Positions 8,715-16,590 of a DNA stretch of 64,000 bases are shown here, in pieces; position 1 is the first letter of the stretch, and each line of letters starts with the position of its first letter. The notes beneath the pieces were generated by a model. That model searched no databases. It was not told the origin of the DNA and was given only the letters and a program-made list of their open reading frames with translations. The DNA comes from Comamonas sp. lk. Its GTDB lineage: Bacteria; Pseudomonadota; Gammaproteobacteria; Burkholderiales; Burkholderiaceae_C. The stretch covers positions 1 to 64,000 of the forward strand of contig CAMBNY010000003.1 of assembly GCA_945869165.1 (NCBI GenBank), given 5' to 3'. The translations under genes were made by a program, and so were the position numbers.

Positions 8715-9869
8715 ATGGACGCTGAGGCTATCGTCATCGGCGCGGGTATCGTGGGCGCGGCCTGCGCCTACGAACTGTGCCAACGCGGTCTGCAAGTATT
8801 GGTGGTAGACGATGGCCCCGGCGGCGCCACGCATGCGGGCATGGGCCATTTGGTGGTGATGGACGACAACCCGGCGGAGCTGGCTTTGTCCAGCGCGTCG
8901 CTGGCTATTTGGCGCGATTGGTTAGCGCGCATGGACAGCAGTTGCGGCTACAGCCATTGCGGCACGCTGTGGATTGCAGCGGACGAGGAAGAAATGCAAG
9001 CCGCCGCCGAAAAGCACAAACGCTTGCAGGCCGCAGGTATAGGCTGCACATTGATTGATGCAGACGCTCTAGCCAAGCTGGAACCGGCCTTACGCCGTGG
9101 ATTAGCCGGGGCGCTGCAAGTGGCCAGCGATGGCGTTGTGTATGCCCCCAATGCGGCGCGCTGGCTGCTGGGCCAAGGCGTGCCGCAAGGGCCGGGTTGG
9201 CAAGGCGGGCACGATGCAAACATTGTAAAAAGCGCAGGCAGCATCCGCGTATTGCAGGCACAAGTGCGTACCCTGGAAGATGGCCGCGTGTGTTTGTCAG
9301 ACGGCAGCACACGCAGCGCGCCGCACATCGTGTTGGCCGCAGGTTTGCGCGCCGCCGCGCTCTGCCCCGAACTACCGCTGCACGCCAAAAAAGGGCACCT
9401 GGCCATTAGCGCCCGCTACCCCGGCATGGTGCGCCATCAACTCGTAGAGCTAGGCTATGTCAAAAGCGCGCACGAGAGCAGCGGCACCTCGGTCGCTTTT
9501 AATGTGCAGCCGCGGCCCACCGGGCAATTGCTGATCGGCTCGTCGCGCCAATTTGATACGACTGACAGCGCTATTGAGGTGCCGATATTGGCACGTATGT
9601 TGTGCCGCGCCAGCGACTACCTGCCCGGCTTGGACGCGCTGCAAATCATCCGCAGTTGGACCGGTTTTAGAGCGGCAACTCCAGACGGCTTGCCGCTCAT
9701 CGGGCCACATCCGAAGCGGCCCGGCCTGTGGTTGGCGCTAGGCCACGAAGGCCTGGGCGTGACCACAGCCACCGGCACCGCGCACCTCATTGCAGCAGAC
9801 ATTTGCGCCAGCGCCAGCGCGCTCGAAGGCAGCGCTTATTTGCCCGCGCGCTGCCTTCCAAGCCTATGA
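8715..9869 (+). CDS. D-hydroxyproline dehydrogenase, FAD-dependent beta subunit (DadA/HcnC-like)
   Basis: 384 residues of the glycine oxidase/D-amino-acid dehydrogenase flavoprotein family. The dinucleotide fold GAGIVGAACAYEL is at residues 8-20, and the C-terminal FAD-contacting GFRAATPDGLPLIGPH segment is present. Together with the next two genes it forms the HcnABC-like three-subunit architecture used by D-hydroxyproline dehydrogenase in pseudomonads. There it oxidises cis-4-hydroxy-D-proline to the pyrroline carboxylate that the lyase at 1-609 would consume. Its stop overlaps the start of the small Fe-S subunit by four bases (ATGA). Confidence 0.85.
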   Translation: MDAEAIVIGAGIVGAACAYELCQRGLQVLVVDDGPGGATHAGMGHLVVMDDNPAELALSSASLAIWRDWLARMDSSCGYSHCGTLWIAADEEEMQAAAEKHKRLQAAGIGCTLIDADALAKLEPALRRGLAGALQVASDGVVYAPNAARWLLGQGVPQGPGWQGGHDANIVKSAGSIRVLQAQVRTLEDGRVCLSDGSTRSAPHIVLAAGLRAAALCPELPLHAKKGHLAISARYPGMVRHQLVELGYVKSAHESSGTSVAFNVQPRPTGQLLIGSSRQFDTTDSAIEVPILARMLCRASDYLPGLDALQIIRSWTGFRAATPDGLPLIGPHPKRPGLWLALGHEGLGVTTATGTAHLIAADICASASALEGSAYLPARCLPSL

Positions 9870-10126
9870 ACATCGCCCAAACCGTGGTTCATTTCCAACT
9901 CAACGGCCAGGCGGCACAAGTGGCGGCAGGCACCAGCATTGCTGCGGCTTTGTACCTGTGTGGCGATGGTGTTGCGCGCCACTCGGTGAGCGGGCAGGCG
10001 CGCGCACCAGTGTGCGGCATGGGCGTGTGCCAGGAATGCCGTGTGCTGGTCAACGGACACAGCCAACTGGCCTGCCAAACCTTGTGTGCGCCGGGGATGG
10101 TGGTGGAAAGCGGAGAAGCGTCATGA
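9866..10126 (+). CDS. D-hydroxyproline dehydrogenase, small [2Fe-2S] gamma subunit
   Basis: 86 residues, a single plant-ferredoxin-like [2Fe-2S] domain similar to HcnA. The cluster ligands are visible as C-x4-C-x2-C in PVCGMGVCQEC and a fourth cysteine in LACQ. The ATG at 9866 overlaps the stop of the flavin subunit, and the stop at 10126 overlaps the next start, so the three subunits are translationally coupled. An upstream in-frame extension exists but lies wholly inside the previous gene and is rejected. The subunit passes electrons between the two flavoprotein subunits and onward to the respiratory chain. Confidence 0.85.
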   Translation: MNIAQTVVHFQLNGQAAQVAAGTSIAAALYLCGDGVARHSVSGQARAPVCGMGVCQECRVLVNGHSQLACQTLCAPGMVVESGEAS

Positions 10127-11433
10127 ACGCCCCTAGGCCTAAGCCCAAACCTTTTGCAAACCAGCATGCCTGCGCGATCTTGATCGTTGGCGCAGGCCCC
10201 GCCGGTTTGTCTGCAGCGCTAGCCGCTGCGCCATCGGGCCGCAGCATTGTGGTGTTGGACGACAACCCTGCGCCAGGTGGCCAGGTCTGGCGCAATGGCG
10301 CGGGCGCTGCACCGCCCGGCCCTTTGCAGCAATTACAAGAAGCCCTGGCACGCTACCCGCATGTGCGCATGCGCTGCGGCACCCGTGTGGTCGCCGCCCA
10401 CGGCAGCCACGCGCTGCTGCTGGAAAGCGCGGACAGCGCTTGGGTGCAGGGCTTTGAACAACTGATTCTGTGCACCGGCGCACGCGAACTCTTGCTGCCC
10501 TTTCCTGGCTGGACGCTGCCCGGCGTGACCGGCGCAGGCGGCTTGCAAGCGCTGATCAAAAGCGGGTTGCCGGTGCGGGGCCAGCGGATCGTGATAGCCG
10601 GTAGCGGGCCCTTGTTGTTGGCGGCTGCGGCCAGCGCCGCGCAAGCGGGCGCGCAGGTGCTGCGCGTAGCCGAGCAAAGCAGTTGGGGCCAAGTGGCGGC
10701 GTTTGGCGTGGGCTTGCTACGCTGGCCGAGTAAGTTGATACAGGCGGCGACCCTGGCGCACCCAGCTTACCGATGCGGCAGCTATGTGCTGGCGGCGCAA
10801 GGCGAGTCACGCGTGCATAGCGTGCAACTGCGCCAAGGGGCGCACACCGTGCAACTGGATTGCGACCGCCTGGCCGTGGGCTTTGGCCTGGTGCCCCATG
10901 TGGAGCTAGGCCGCTTGCTGGGTTGCGCCACGCGCCGCAGCGCGCAAGGCGGTTTGGCCCTGCAAGTGGACGCAGAGCAAACCACCAGCGTGCCATATAT
11001 CTTTGCCGCAGGCGAATGCACAGGCGCTGGTGGCGCTGAATTGTCTATATCCGAGGGACACCTCGCAGGCCTGGCCGCCATGGGGCAAGCAGCAACCGCC
11101 GCGCATATGCACGCGCGCCGTCGTTGGCAAGATTTTGCGAACCGTGTCGATACGCACTTCGCGCTTCGCCCCGAACTCAGTACCTTGGCGCAAGCTGACA
11201 CGCTGCTGTGCCGCTGCGAAGACGTAGCCTATGGCAGCGTGGCCGCATGCAAAAACTGGAACGATGCCAAGCTACACCAACGCTGCGGCATGGGTGCCTG
11301 CCAAGGCCGCATCTGCGGCGCGGCGGCGCAACACTTGTTTGACTGGGAGGCGCCCGCGCCACGCCCGCCGCTCAGCCCGGCGCGCGTATCCACGCTATCG
11401 CTGGCTGGTGATGAAAGCGAGGCACTGCCGTGA
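10123..11433 (+). CDS. D-hydroxyproline dehydrogenase, FAD/NAD-fold alpha subunit (HcnB-like)
   Basis: 436 residues. The first dinucleotide fold is GAGPAGLSAALAA (~22-34), a second Rossmann motif IVIAGSGPLLLAAAA lies in the middle, and a C-terminal BFD-like [2Fe-2S] domain shows LCRCEDV and RCGMGACQGRICG. This is the HcnB/LhpE type of subunit, which contains an additional Fe-S centre. The start at 10123 overlaps the small subunit by four bases; the longer open frame upstream is out of context. The set completes the oxidative branch of hydroxyproline breakdown. No alpha-ketoglutarate semialdehyde dehydrogenase is present in the window; it may lie upstream. Confidence 0.87.
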   Translation: MNAPRPKPKPFANQHACAILIVGAGPAGLSAALAAAPSGRSIVVLDDNPAPGGQVWRNGAGAAPPGPLQQLQEALARYPHVRMRCGTRVVAAHGSHALLLESADSAWVQGFEQLILCTGARELLLPFPGWTLPGVTGAGGLQALIKSGLPVRGQRIVIAGSGPLLLAAAASAAQAGAQVLRVAEQSSWGQVAAFGVGLLRWPSKLIQAATLAHPAYRCGSYVLAAQGESRVHSVQLRQGAHTVQLDCDRLAVGFGLVPHVELGRLLGCATRRSAQGGLALQVDAEQTTSVPYIFAAGECTGAGGAELSISEGHLAGLAAMGQAATAAHMHARRRWQDFANRVDTHFALRPELSTLAQADTLLCRCEDVAYGSVAACKNWNDAKLHQRCGMGACQGRICGAAAQHLFDWEAPAPRPPLSPARVSTLSLAGDESEALP

Positions 11434-11511
11434 AACATTGGCCCCAGCGCCTAAACTACCGCTGCCGCCAGCGCGCTATGCCCTTAGCGCAGCGGACACA
11501 AAAATAAAGTT

Positions 11512-12180
11512 ATGGCTACCAAAAGCGCAGTTATTCGCATCGAACCCAAACGCCGGGCGGCAGATCTGGCCTACGACCGCATCGAAGCGCTGATCTCCAA
11601 GCTACAAATCGCGCCCGGCTCTCCGGTGGTGGAAAGCGAAATTGCCGAGCTCACCCAACTAGGCCGCACCCCGGTGCGCGAAGCGCTAATGCGTATGACG
11701 GCGATTGGCCTGATCGTGCAACAACCCCGGCGTGGCCTGAGCGTGTCGACCATCGACATGGTGGACCACCTCAACCTGATAGAAACCCGCCGCGCGCTAG
11801 AGCGCCTGATCGCCGCCAGCTCGGCCCGGCGCGCCAATACCGAGCAGCGCAAAGGCCTCGTGCATTGCGCCGAGAAAATGATCAAGGCGGGCGCCAGCGG
11901 CCATATCGACCAGTACATGGCTGCCGACCAGGAACTAGACCATGTAAACCACGCCGCTTGCGGCAACCACAGCGCTGTCAAAGCCGTGGTGCCGCTAGTG
12001 GTGCAATGCCGCCGCTTTTGGTACCGCTACCAGGCCGAAGGCGAGATCAGCGAGGGCGCACGCTTTCACATGGTGCTGGCCGAAGCCATCGCCTCCGGCC
12101 ACGAGGCCCAAGCTGCCGATGGCGCCAGCCAACTCATGGACTACCTGGAACGCTTTGCGCGGCGGGTGATCAACGTATAG
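11512..12180 (+). CDS. GntR-family regulator, FadR/FCD subfamily
   Basis: 222 residues. The N-terminal winged helix-turn-helix spans about residues 15-80 (APGSPVVESEIAELT, RTPVREALMRMTAIGL). The C-terminal FCD ligand-binding domain follows (~90-215), with the usual metal-binding Asp/His pattern (ADQELDHVNHAA). Such regulators typically repress a catabolic operon and release DNA on binding the substrate or an intermediate. Its position as the last + strand gene of the hydroxyproline cluster makes it the likely local regulator. No clear operator palindrome was recognised upstream of the genes seen here. The ribosome-binding site is weak. Confidence 0.88.
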   Translation: MATKSAVIRIEPKRRAADLAYDRIEALISKLQIAPGSPVVESEIAELTQLGRTPVREALMRMTAIGLIVQQPRRGLSVSTIDMVDHLNLIETRRALERLIAASSARRANTEQRKGLVHCAEKMIKAGASGHIDQYMAADQELDHVNHAACGNHSAVKAVVPLVVQCRRFWYRYQAEGEISEGARFHMVLAEAIASGHEAQAADGASQLMDYLERFARRVINV

Positions 12181-12328
12181 GTCACCAAAGGCCATCCTTC
12201 GACGCCAATGGGGCTTTAAGCCAGCACGCACAATAGCGCTGGCGCTTTCTTCACTACCGGGCCCGCTGCGAAATGACACACCACCACCCCAACCCTGCCA
12301 AAAAGCAGCCTAGGCTGCGGAGCTGCTC

Positions 12329-12712
12329 ATGATTGCGGCGTTGCGTTTTTTTCTGGCCTTTGCCTGTGTCAGCGCGGTGCTAACAATAGGCGTGAGTGCA
12401 GTGGCCGCGCATACCCTCACGCTGTCAGTGCAAGACGCACAAGCCTTGGCTTGGGCGCTGGACTTGCAGCGTTTTCATGCGCTGGGTTTACTGGTGTTGG
12501 TAGTGCTGGCGCGCCAGGGTAGGCCTAGTGCCTGGACCCTAGCAGCCGGTGCTTTGTTTATTGCAGGCACCCTTCTCTTTTGCGTGAATATCGAGTTACG
12601 CTTGCTGTATGGCATCGAAGTATTACGCCCCCTGGTGCCGTATGGCGGCATGGCGTTTATGGCGGGCTGGGTGGCGCTGGCGGTAGGTGGCTGGCGCATG
12701 CAGGACGATTAG
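12329..12712 (+). CDS. DUF423-family membrane protein
   Basis: 127 residues with four predicted membrane helices (about 5-25, 45-63, 69-88 and 100-121). The pattern fits DUF423: an early FLAFACVSAVLTIGVSAVAAH helix, the ALDLQRFHALGLLVL segment and a C-terminal PLVPYGGMAFMAGW segment. The molecular function of DUF423 proteins is unknown. The start ATG has GGAGC upstream. It is followed 23 bases later by the deacetylase-like gene, so the two may be co-transcribed, but no functional link is evident. Confidence 0.8.
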   Translation: MIAALRFFLAFACVSAVLTIGVSAVAAHTLTLSVQDAQALAWALDLQRFHALGLLVLVVLARQGRPSAWTLAAGALFIAGTLLFCVNIELRLLYGIEVLRPLVPYGGMAFMAGWVALAVGGWRMQDD

Positions 12713-12735
12713 CCTATTGCGTTTGGCCGCCTTAG

Positions 12736-13659
12736 ATGCAAGCTTTTTACAGCGACCAGTTTGTACTGCCACTACCCCAAGGGCACCGCTTTCCCATGGC
12801 CAAGTACGCCATGCTGCGCGATGCGCTGGTGGCGCATTTGCCGGACATCCAACTGCTGCAAGCGCCACGCGCCAGTGACGCCGAACTGCTGCGAGTGCAT
12901 ACCCCGGACTACGTACGCGGCATTGCCGATGGCAGCGTGCCTGCCGCCGTGACGCGAGAGATCGGCTTTCCCTGGAGCGAAGCCATGGCCGAGCGGGCAC
13001 GCCGCTCGGTGGGCGCCACCGTGGCCGCCGCGCGCTCGGCGCTACGCCAAGGCATTGGCGCTAACTTGGCAGGTGGCACGCACCACGCCTACGCGGACAA
13101 GGGTGGCGGATTTTGTGTGTTCAACGATGTGGCAGTCGCATCGCGCGTGCTCCAAGCCCAACACCAGCGCGAGGGTCGTGCCTTGCAGGTCGCGGTGATC
13201 GACCTGGACGTGCACCAAGGCAACGGCACGGCGCGAATTTTTCAGGGGGATGCCAGCGTGTTCACCTTGTCTTTGCACGGCGAAAAGAATTTCCCTTTTC
13301 GCAAAGAGGCCGGTGACCTGGATGTGGGTTTACCTGACGGTACGGGCGATGCGGATTACCTGGCTGCGCTCGACGCGGCACTCCTGGAATTGGACCGGCG
13401 CTGCAAGCCGCAACTGGTTTTTTTCCTGGCCGGGGCTGATCCACATGAAGGCGACCGCCTGGGTCGCTTGAAGCTCAGCTTTGCAGGCATGCAGTCGCGC
13501 GACCAGCGTGTGCTGGACTGGTGCCTGGCGCGGCGCATACCGCTAGTGCTATTGATGGCCGGGGGCTATGGCGTAGAAATCGACGCCACGGTGCAAGTGC
13601 AGTTAAACACCTACCGGGTGGCCTATGCGCATTGGCAGCGCTGGCAGAGCGCTCAGTAG
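12736..13659 (+). CDS. histone deacetylase-superfamily (HDAC/AcuC/HDAH-like) hydrolase
   Basis: 307 residues of the arginase/deacetylase fold. Zinc and catalytic residues are recognisable: the tandem His in GGTHHAYADKGGGFC, the metal ligands in DLDVHQGNGT, and the second Asp in AGADPHEGDRLGRL. The terminal GGYG loop (LMAGGYG) is also present. Bacterial members remove acetyl groups from small molecules such as polyamines, or from proteins; the substrate cannot be called here. The length is normal. The stop is immediately followed by a dispersed repeat (13666-13802), which separates it from the convergent alcohol dehydrogenase. Confidence 0.87.
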   Translation: MQAFYSDQFVLPLPQGHRFPMAKYAMLRDALVAHLPDIQLLQAPRASDAELLRVHTPDYVRGIADGSVPAAVTREIGFPWSEAMAERARRSVGATVAAARSALRQGIGANLAGGTHHAYADKGGGFCVFNDVAVASRVLQAQHQREGRALQVAVIDLDVHQGNGTARIFQGDASVFTLSLHGEKNFPFRKEAGDLDVGLPDGTGDADYLAALDAALLELDRRCKPQLVFFLAGADPHEGDRLGRLKLSFAGMQSRDQRVLDWCLARRIPLVLLMAGGYGVEIDATVQVQLNTYRVAYAHWQRWQSAQ

Positions 13660-13665
13660 CAAACT

Positions 13666-13802
13666 TAAGGAAGCATTGCATAAGTCCAAATCCGTCATTG
13701 CGAGCGCAGCGAAGCAAACCATTTTTGCTTGCGAATCTTGCACTTATGGATCGCCGCGTCGCTGCGCTCCTCGCGATGACGGACTTATGCAGGCCTTCCT
13801 TA
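13666..13802. repeat. MITE-like dispersed repeat, family 1, complete copy
   Basis: About 137 bases lie between two convergent genes. The ends are inverted repeats: TTAAGGAAGCATTGCATAAG on the left pairs with the complement of the right end, CTAAGGAAGGCCTGCATAAG. Internal arms (CGTCATTGCGAG / CTCGCGATGACG) continue the dyad. The middle carries the AGCAAACCATTTTTGCTT core also present at 26195 and 30304. Its position just before the alcohol dehydrogenase stop suggests that it may serve as a bidirectional terminator-like hairpin. Confidence 0.85.
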
Positions 13803-13807
13803 GGCCT

Positions 13808-14854
13808 CTAAGCCAAGGTCGCCATGTCAATGACAAAGCGGTATTTCACATCGTTGTTCTGCATGCGCACATAGGCCTCATTGATCTGTTCCACCGGGAT
13901 CAGTTCAATATCCGACACGATCTCGTGCGCAGCGCAAAAGTTCAGCATTTCCTGGGTTTCCTTGATGCCGCCGACCAAGGAGCCTGCGATATTGCGGCGC
14001 CCCAAGATCAAGGGCCGGGTGTTGAGCTGCGCGTTGGGGCCGATGGCGCCTACGATGCACATGGTGCCGTCTACTTTGAGCAAGCCCATATAAGTGTTGA
14101 AATCGTGCGGCACCAGAATGGTGTTGAGTAAAAAATCGAATTGATTGGCCATGGCCAGCATGGCTTGCTCGTCCGTGGAAATCAGCACTTCATTGGCACC
14201 CAAGCGCATGGCGTCGGCAGCTTTTGCCGGCGAGGTGGTGATCATGACGGTTTTGGCGCCCATGGCATGTGCCAGTTTGACGCCCATGTGGCCCAGGCCA
14301 CCCAAACCTATGACACCGACCGTCATGCCCGGGCCGATGCCCCAGTGGCGCAATGGCGAATAACTGGTGATACCGGCGCAGAGCAATGGTGCCGCAGCGG
14401 CCGGGTCTAGCCCATCTGGCAGGGACAAAACAAAGTGCTCACCCACCACAATGCTTTTGGAATACCCGCCCTGGGTGTAGCCGCCGGGGTCTGCGCTGGG
14501 GCTACCGTAGGTCAGGGTGTAGCCATTGAGGCAATACTGCTCCATGTGGTCAGCGCAGGAAGCGCACGTGCCACAGGAGCCGACAAAGCAACCCACTGCG
14601 ACTGCCTGGCCCGGCGCAAATCGCTTGACCTTCGCGCCCACTGCACGTACCCGTCCGACGATTTCGTGGCCTGGCACGATGGGGTAGACACTGCGGCCCC
14701 AGTCATTTTTCGCCACATGTAAATCGGTGTGGCAAATGCCGCAATACTCGATATCTATCTGTACATCGAGCGGACCGACTTCGCGGCGTGCAATTTGTAG
14801 AGGGCTCAGCGGTGTGGTCGCGCTATGGGCGGCAAAACTAGACGTAGAGAACAC
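13808..14854 (-). CDS. zinc-dependent alcohol/aldehyde dehydrogenase (CAD/YahK type), NAD(P)-dependent
   Basis: 348 residues of the medium-chain dehydrogenase family. The catalytic zinc site is visible in CGICHTDLH and GHEIVGRV. The structural zinc site is the four-cysteine lobe GSCGTCASCADHMEQYC. The nucleotide fold is GLGGLGHMGVKLAHAMG. These features match cinnamyl-alcohol/aldehyde reductases of the YahK/AdhC type, broad-specificity NADPH-dependent aldehyde reductases. It is a single gene on the - strand, convergent with the deacetylase. The physiological substrate is unknown. Confidence 0.87.
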   Translation of the reverse strand: MFSTSSFAAHSATTPLSPLQIARREVGPLDVQIDIEYCGICHTDLHVAKNDWGRSVYPIVPGHEIVGRVRAVGAKVKRFAPGQAVAVGCFVGSCGTCASCADHMEQYCLNGYTLTYGSPSADPGGYTQGGYSKSIVVGEHFVLSLPDGLDPAAAAPLLCAGITSYSPLRHWGIGPGMTVGVIGLGGLGHMGVKLAHAMGAKTVMITTSPAKAADAMRLGANEVLISTDEQAMLAMANQFDFLLNTILVPHDFNTYMGLLKVDGTMCIVGAIGPNAQLNTRPLILGRRNIAGSLVGGIKETQEMLNFCAAHEIVSDIELIPVEQINEAYVRMQNNDVKYRFVIDMATLA

Positions 14855-14947
14855 AATGGGGCCTTTGGCTACTATTGAACGTAATGTGAGTAATGTAGCT
14901 GCAATTGCCTGTTTTCCCGGCCGCCAAGACGGGGGCGAACGACGACG

Positions 14948-15751
14948 TTACCTGGGCGAGGGGAATAGTTCGGCGATTCGGCCCGTCAGGTAATACGCCA
15001 AAAGGCCTAGGTACTCATGTACAGCCGACTCCACATTGCCCAACGCGTCCTGGGCACTTCGGGGGACATACCAATGGCCGATGGAGCCGGTAGACTTGAA
15101 TCCAACCGGGTAGGCGATGACCTCAAATTCCGCCTTGCGAAATACAGCCATCGATCTTGGCATGTGGGCCGCCGATGTCACCAGCAGCCAGCGTTCGCCG
15201 GGCTTGGGCTGCACGAGCGCTTTGCTAAAAACCGCGTTTTCGTGGGTATTGCGCGACTTTTCCTCGTACAGCGCCTGGCCTTGGTCAATGCCTGCCTCAC
15301 GCCAGAACTGACGCACCAAGTCCCCTTCCTTCTGAATTCCCGGCACCAGCGAGCCGCTTGCCCCGGTGAAAACCAAGCGCGCCTGCGGATAACGATGCAT
15401 GAGCGCTACGGGGGCCATCAGTCGCTCGGCCGCGCTGTTGACGCTCAGGTGGCCCTGGCCGGCGCTGGTGACCTCGTCCACCGCGCCACCGAGTACCACT
15501 ATCCCATCGACGCGCCCCAGATCGGCGCCCGGTGGTGGGAAGCGGGTTTCCAAGGGCACCAACAAAAGGTTGCCCACCGGCGTGACCACCATGGCCAGCA
15601 GTAACACCAAGGCCGCTTGCGTCAGGCGCAAAGACAAAGCCCGTTTGCCACGGTGGGGCCAAAAAGACGCTACCAAGGCCAGCATCAACAGCCCATGCAC
15701 AGGCGCCACAAAAAATCCAAACACCTTGGACAACTCAAAAAACATAAACAC
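14948..15751 (-). CDS. YdcF/SanA/ElyC-family (DUF218) membrane protein
   Basis: 267 residues. Two hydrophobic helices lie near the N-terminus (~5-25 and ~38-58), followed by a cytoplasmic or periplasmic DUF218 domain. That domain is marked by GIVVLGGAVDE, SRNTHENAVFSKAL and LLVTSAAHMPRSMAVF. Members such as ElyC affect envelope/peptidoglycan integrity, but the biochemical activity is unresolved. It is monocistronic and divergent from the PagL-like gene, which starts 81 bases away. Confidence 0.82.
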   Translation of the reverse strand: MFMFFELSKVFGFFVAPVHGLLMLALVASFWPHRGKRALSLRLTQAALVLLLAMVVTPVGNLLLVPLETRFPPPGADLGRVDGIVVLGGAVDEVTSAGQGHLSVNSAAERLMAPVALMHRYPQARLVFTGASGSLVPGIQKEGDLVRQFWREAGIDQGQALYEEKSRNTHENAVFSKALVQPKPGERWLLVTSAAHMPRSMAVFRKAEFEVIAYPVGFKSTGSIGHWYVPRSAQDALGNVESAVHEYLGLLAYYLTGRIAELFPSPR

Positions 15752-15832
15752 CTTTGCGTATAGGGCCGGCGCAATGGGCCGTGTAAACTGATTTGTAGAG
15801 CCATTTTCTAAACTTTAAACGGCTACAGACCC

Positions 15833-16462
15833 ATGAAAACCAAATTAATTGCCGCGATTTTTTCGCTCCTGGCCTTGCCAAATGCGCATGCATTAGACAA
15901 CGACACTTTGAAAAGTCTGGCGGTAGGCACAGGCATTTTGACCAATACCTTTGCCATTTACTATCGCGACAAATTGGATTGCCGCACCAAATTGCATTTG
16001 GGCTACCAATACGGGCACGACGAGGAGTTGAGCGCACACAGCCTGAACCTAGCGCCGATGGATTGCAAGATGCGGGCTGCGCCCTTTCTGCCCCAGAGTG
16101 TGGGTTTTCAGGTGCTGCCAACCCTGTCGGGCTCGCTGTGGAACGCCGACTCCGGTCCCTATGCGAGGCAAGCTTTCTCCTTGGCCTTGATTCCTATTGG
16201 GCGCTATGGGCTGCAGGTCGGTTCGGCTATTGTGGACTTCAGCGTTGGCATTGGCCCTACCTACGTCAGCGAAACCGATATTGGCACGCGCCAAAAATCC
16301 ACCAGGTTTCAGTTCAGCGATGAAATGGGCATTGGCATTTCCGACCTATCACAACGCGCCCGTTTGTCCTTCACCTACCGCCACGTGAGCAATGCGGACC
16401 TCCAGTTGCCCAATAACGGCGTCAACTTCCTGGGACTGGGCCTGACGCTCCAAGTCGACTAA
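15833..16462 (+). CDS. PagL-like lipid A 3-O-deacylase / acyloxyacyl hydrolase family outer-membrane protein
   Basis: 209 residues. An N-terminal signal peptide ends after AHA (~residue 20), followed by a small beta-barrel pattern. The C-terminal active-site motif is YRHVSNADLQLPNNGVNF. The His and Ser of the PagL dyad are spaced as in Pseudomonas PagL (H-x-S). At the position of the PagL catalytic Glu, 14 residues after the His, this protein has Asn. PagL removes the 3-linked acyl chain from lipid A in the outer membrane. Because of the substitution, activity is less certain, although several homologues seem to vary here. The gene is monocistronic. Confidence 0.72.
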   Translation: MKTKLIAAIFSLLALPNAHALDNDTLKSLAVGTGILTNTFAIYYRDKLDCRTKLHLGYQYGHDEELSAHSLNLAPMDCKMRAAPFLPQSVGFQVLPTLSGSLWNADSGPYARQAFSLALIPIGRYGLQVGSAIVDFSVGIGPTYVSETDIGTRQKSTRFQFSDEMGIGISDLSQRARLSFTYRHVSNADLQLPNNGVNFLGLGLTLQVD

Positions 16463-16590
16463 GCGGGGACCGCCCGCGCCCCGGATGGTCGGGCGAATTG
16501 GCGTTTTACCTGATGGGCAGACGGCGCGACCACGCTTATAGTGCGCGCCAGTATGGGCCGCTCTAGGCCCATCCCGATAAGGACTGCCGC

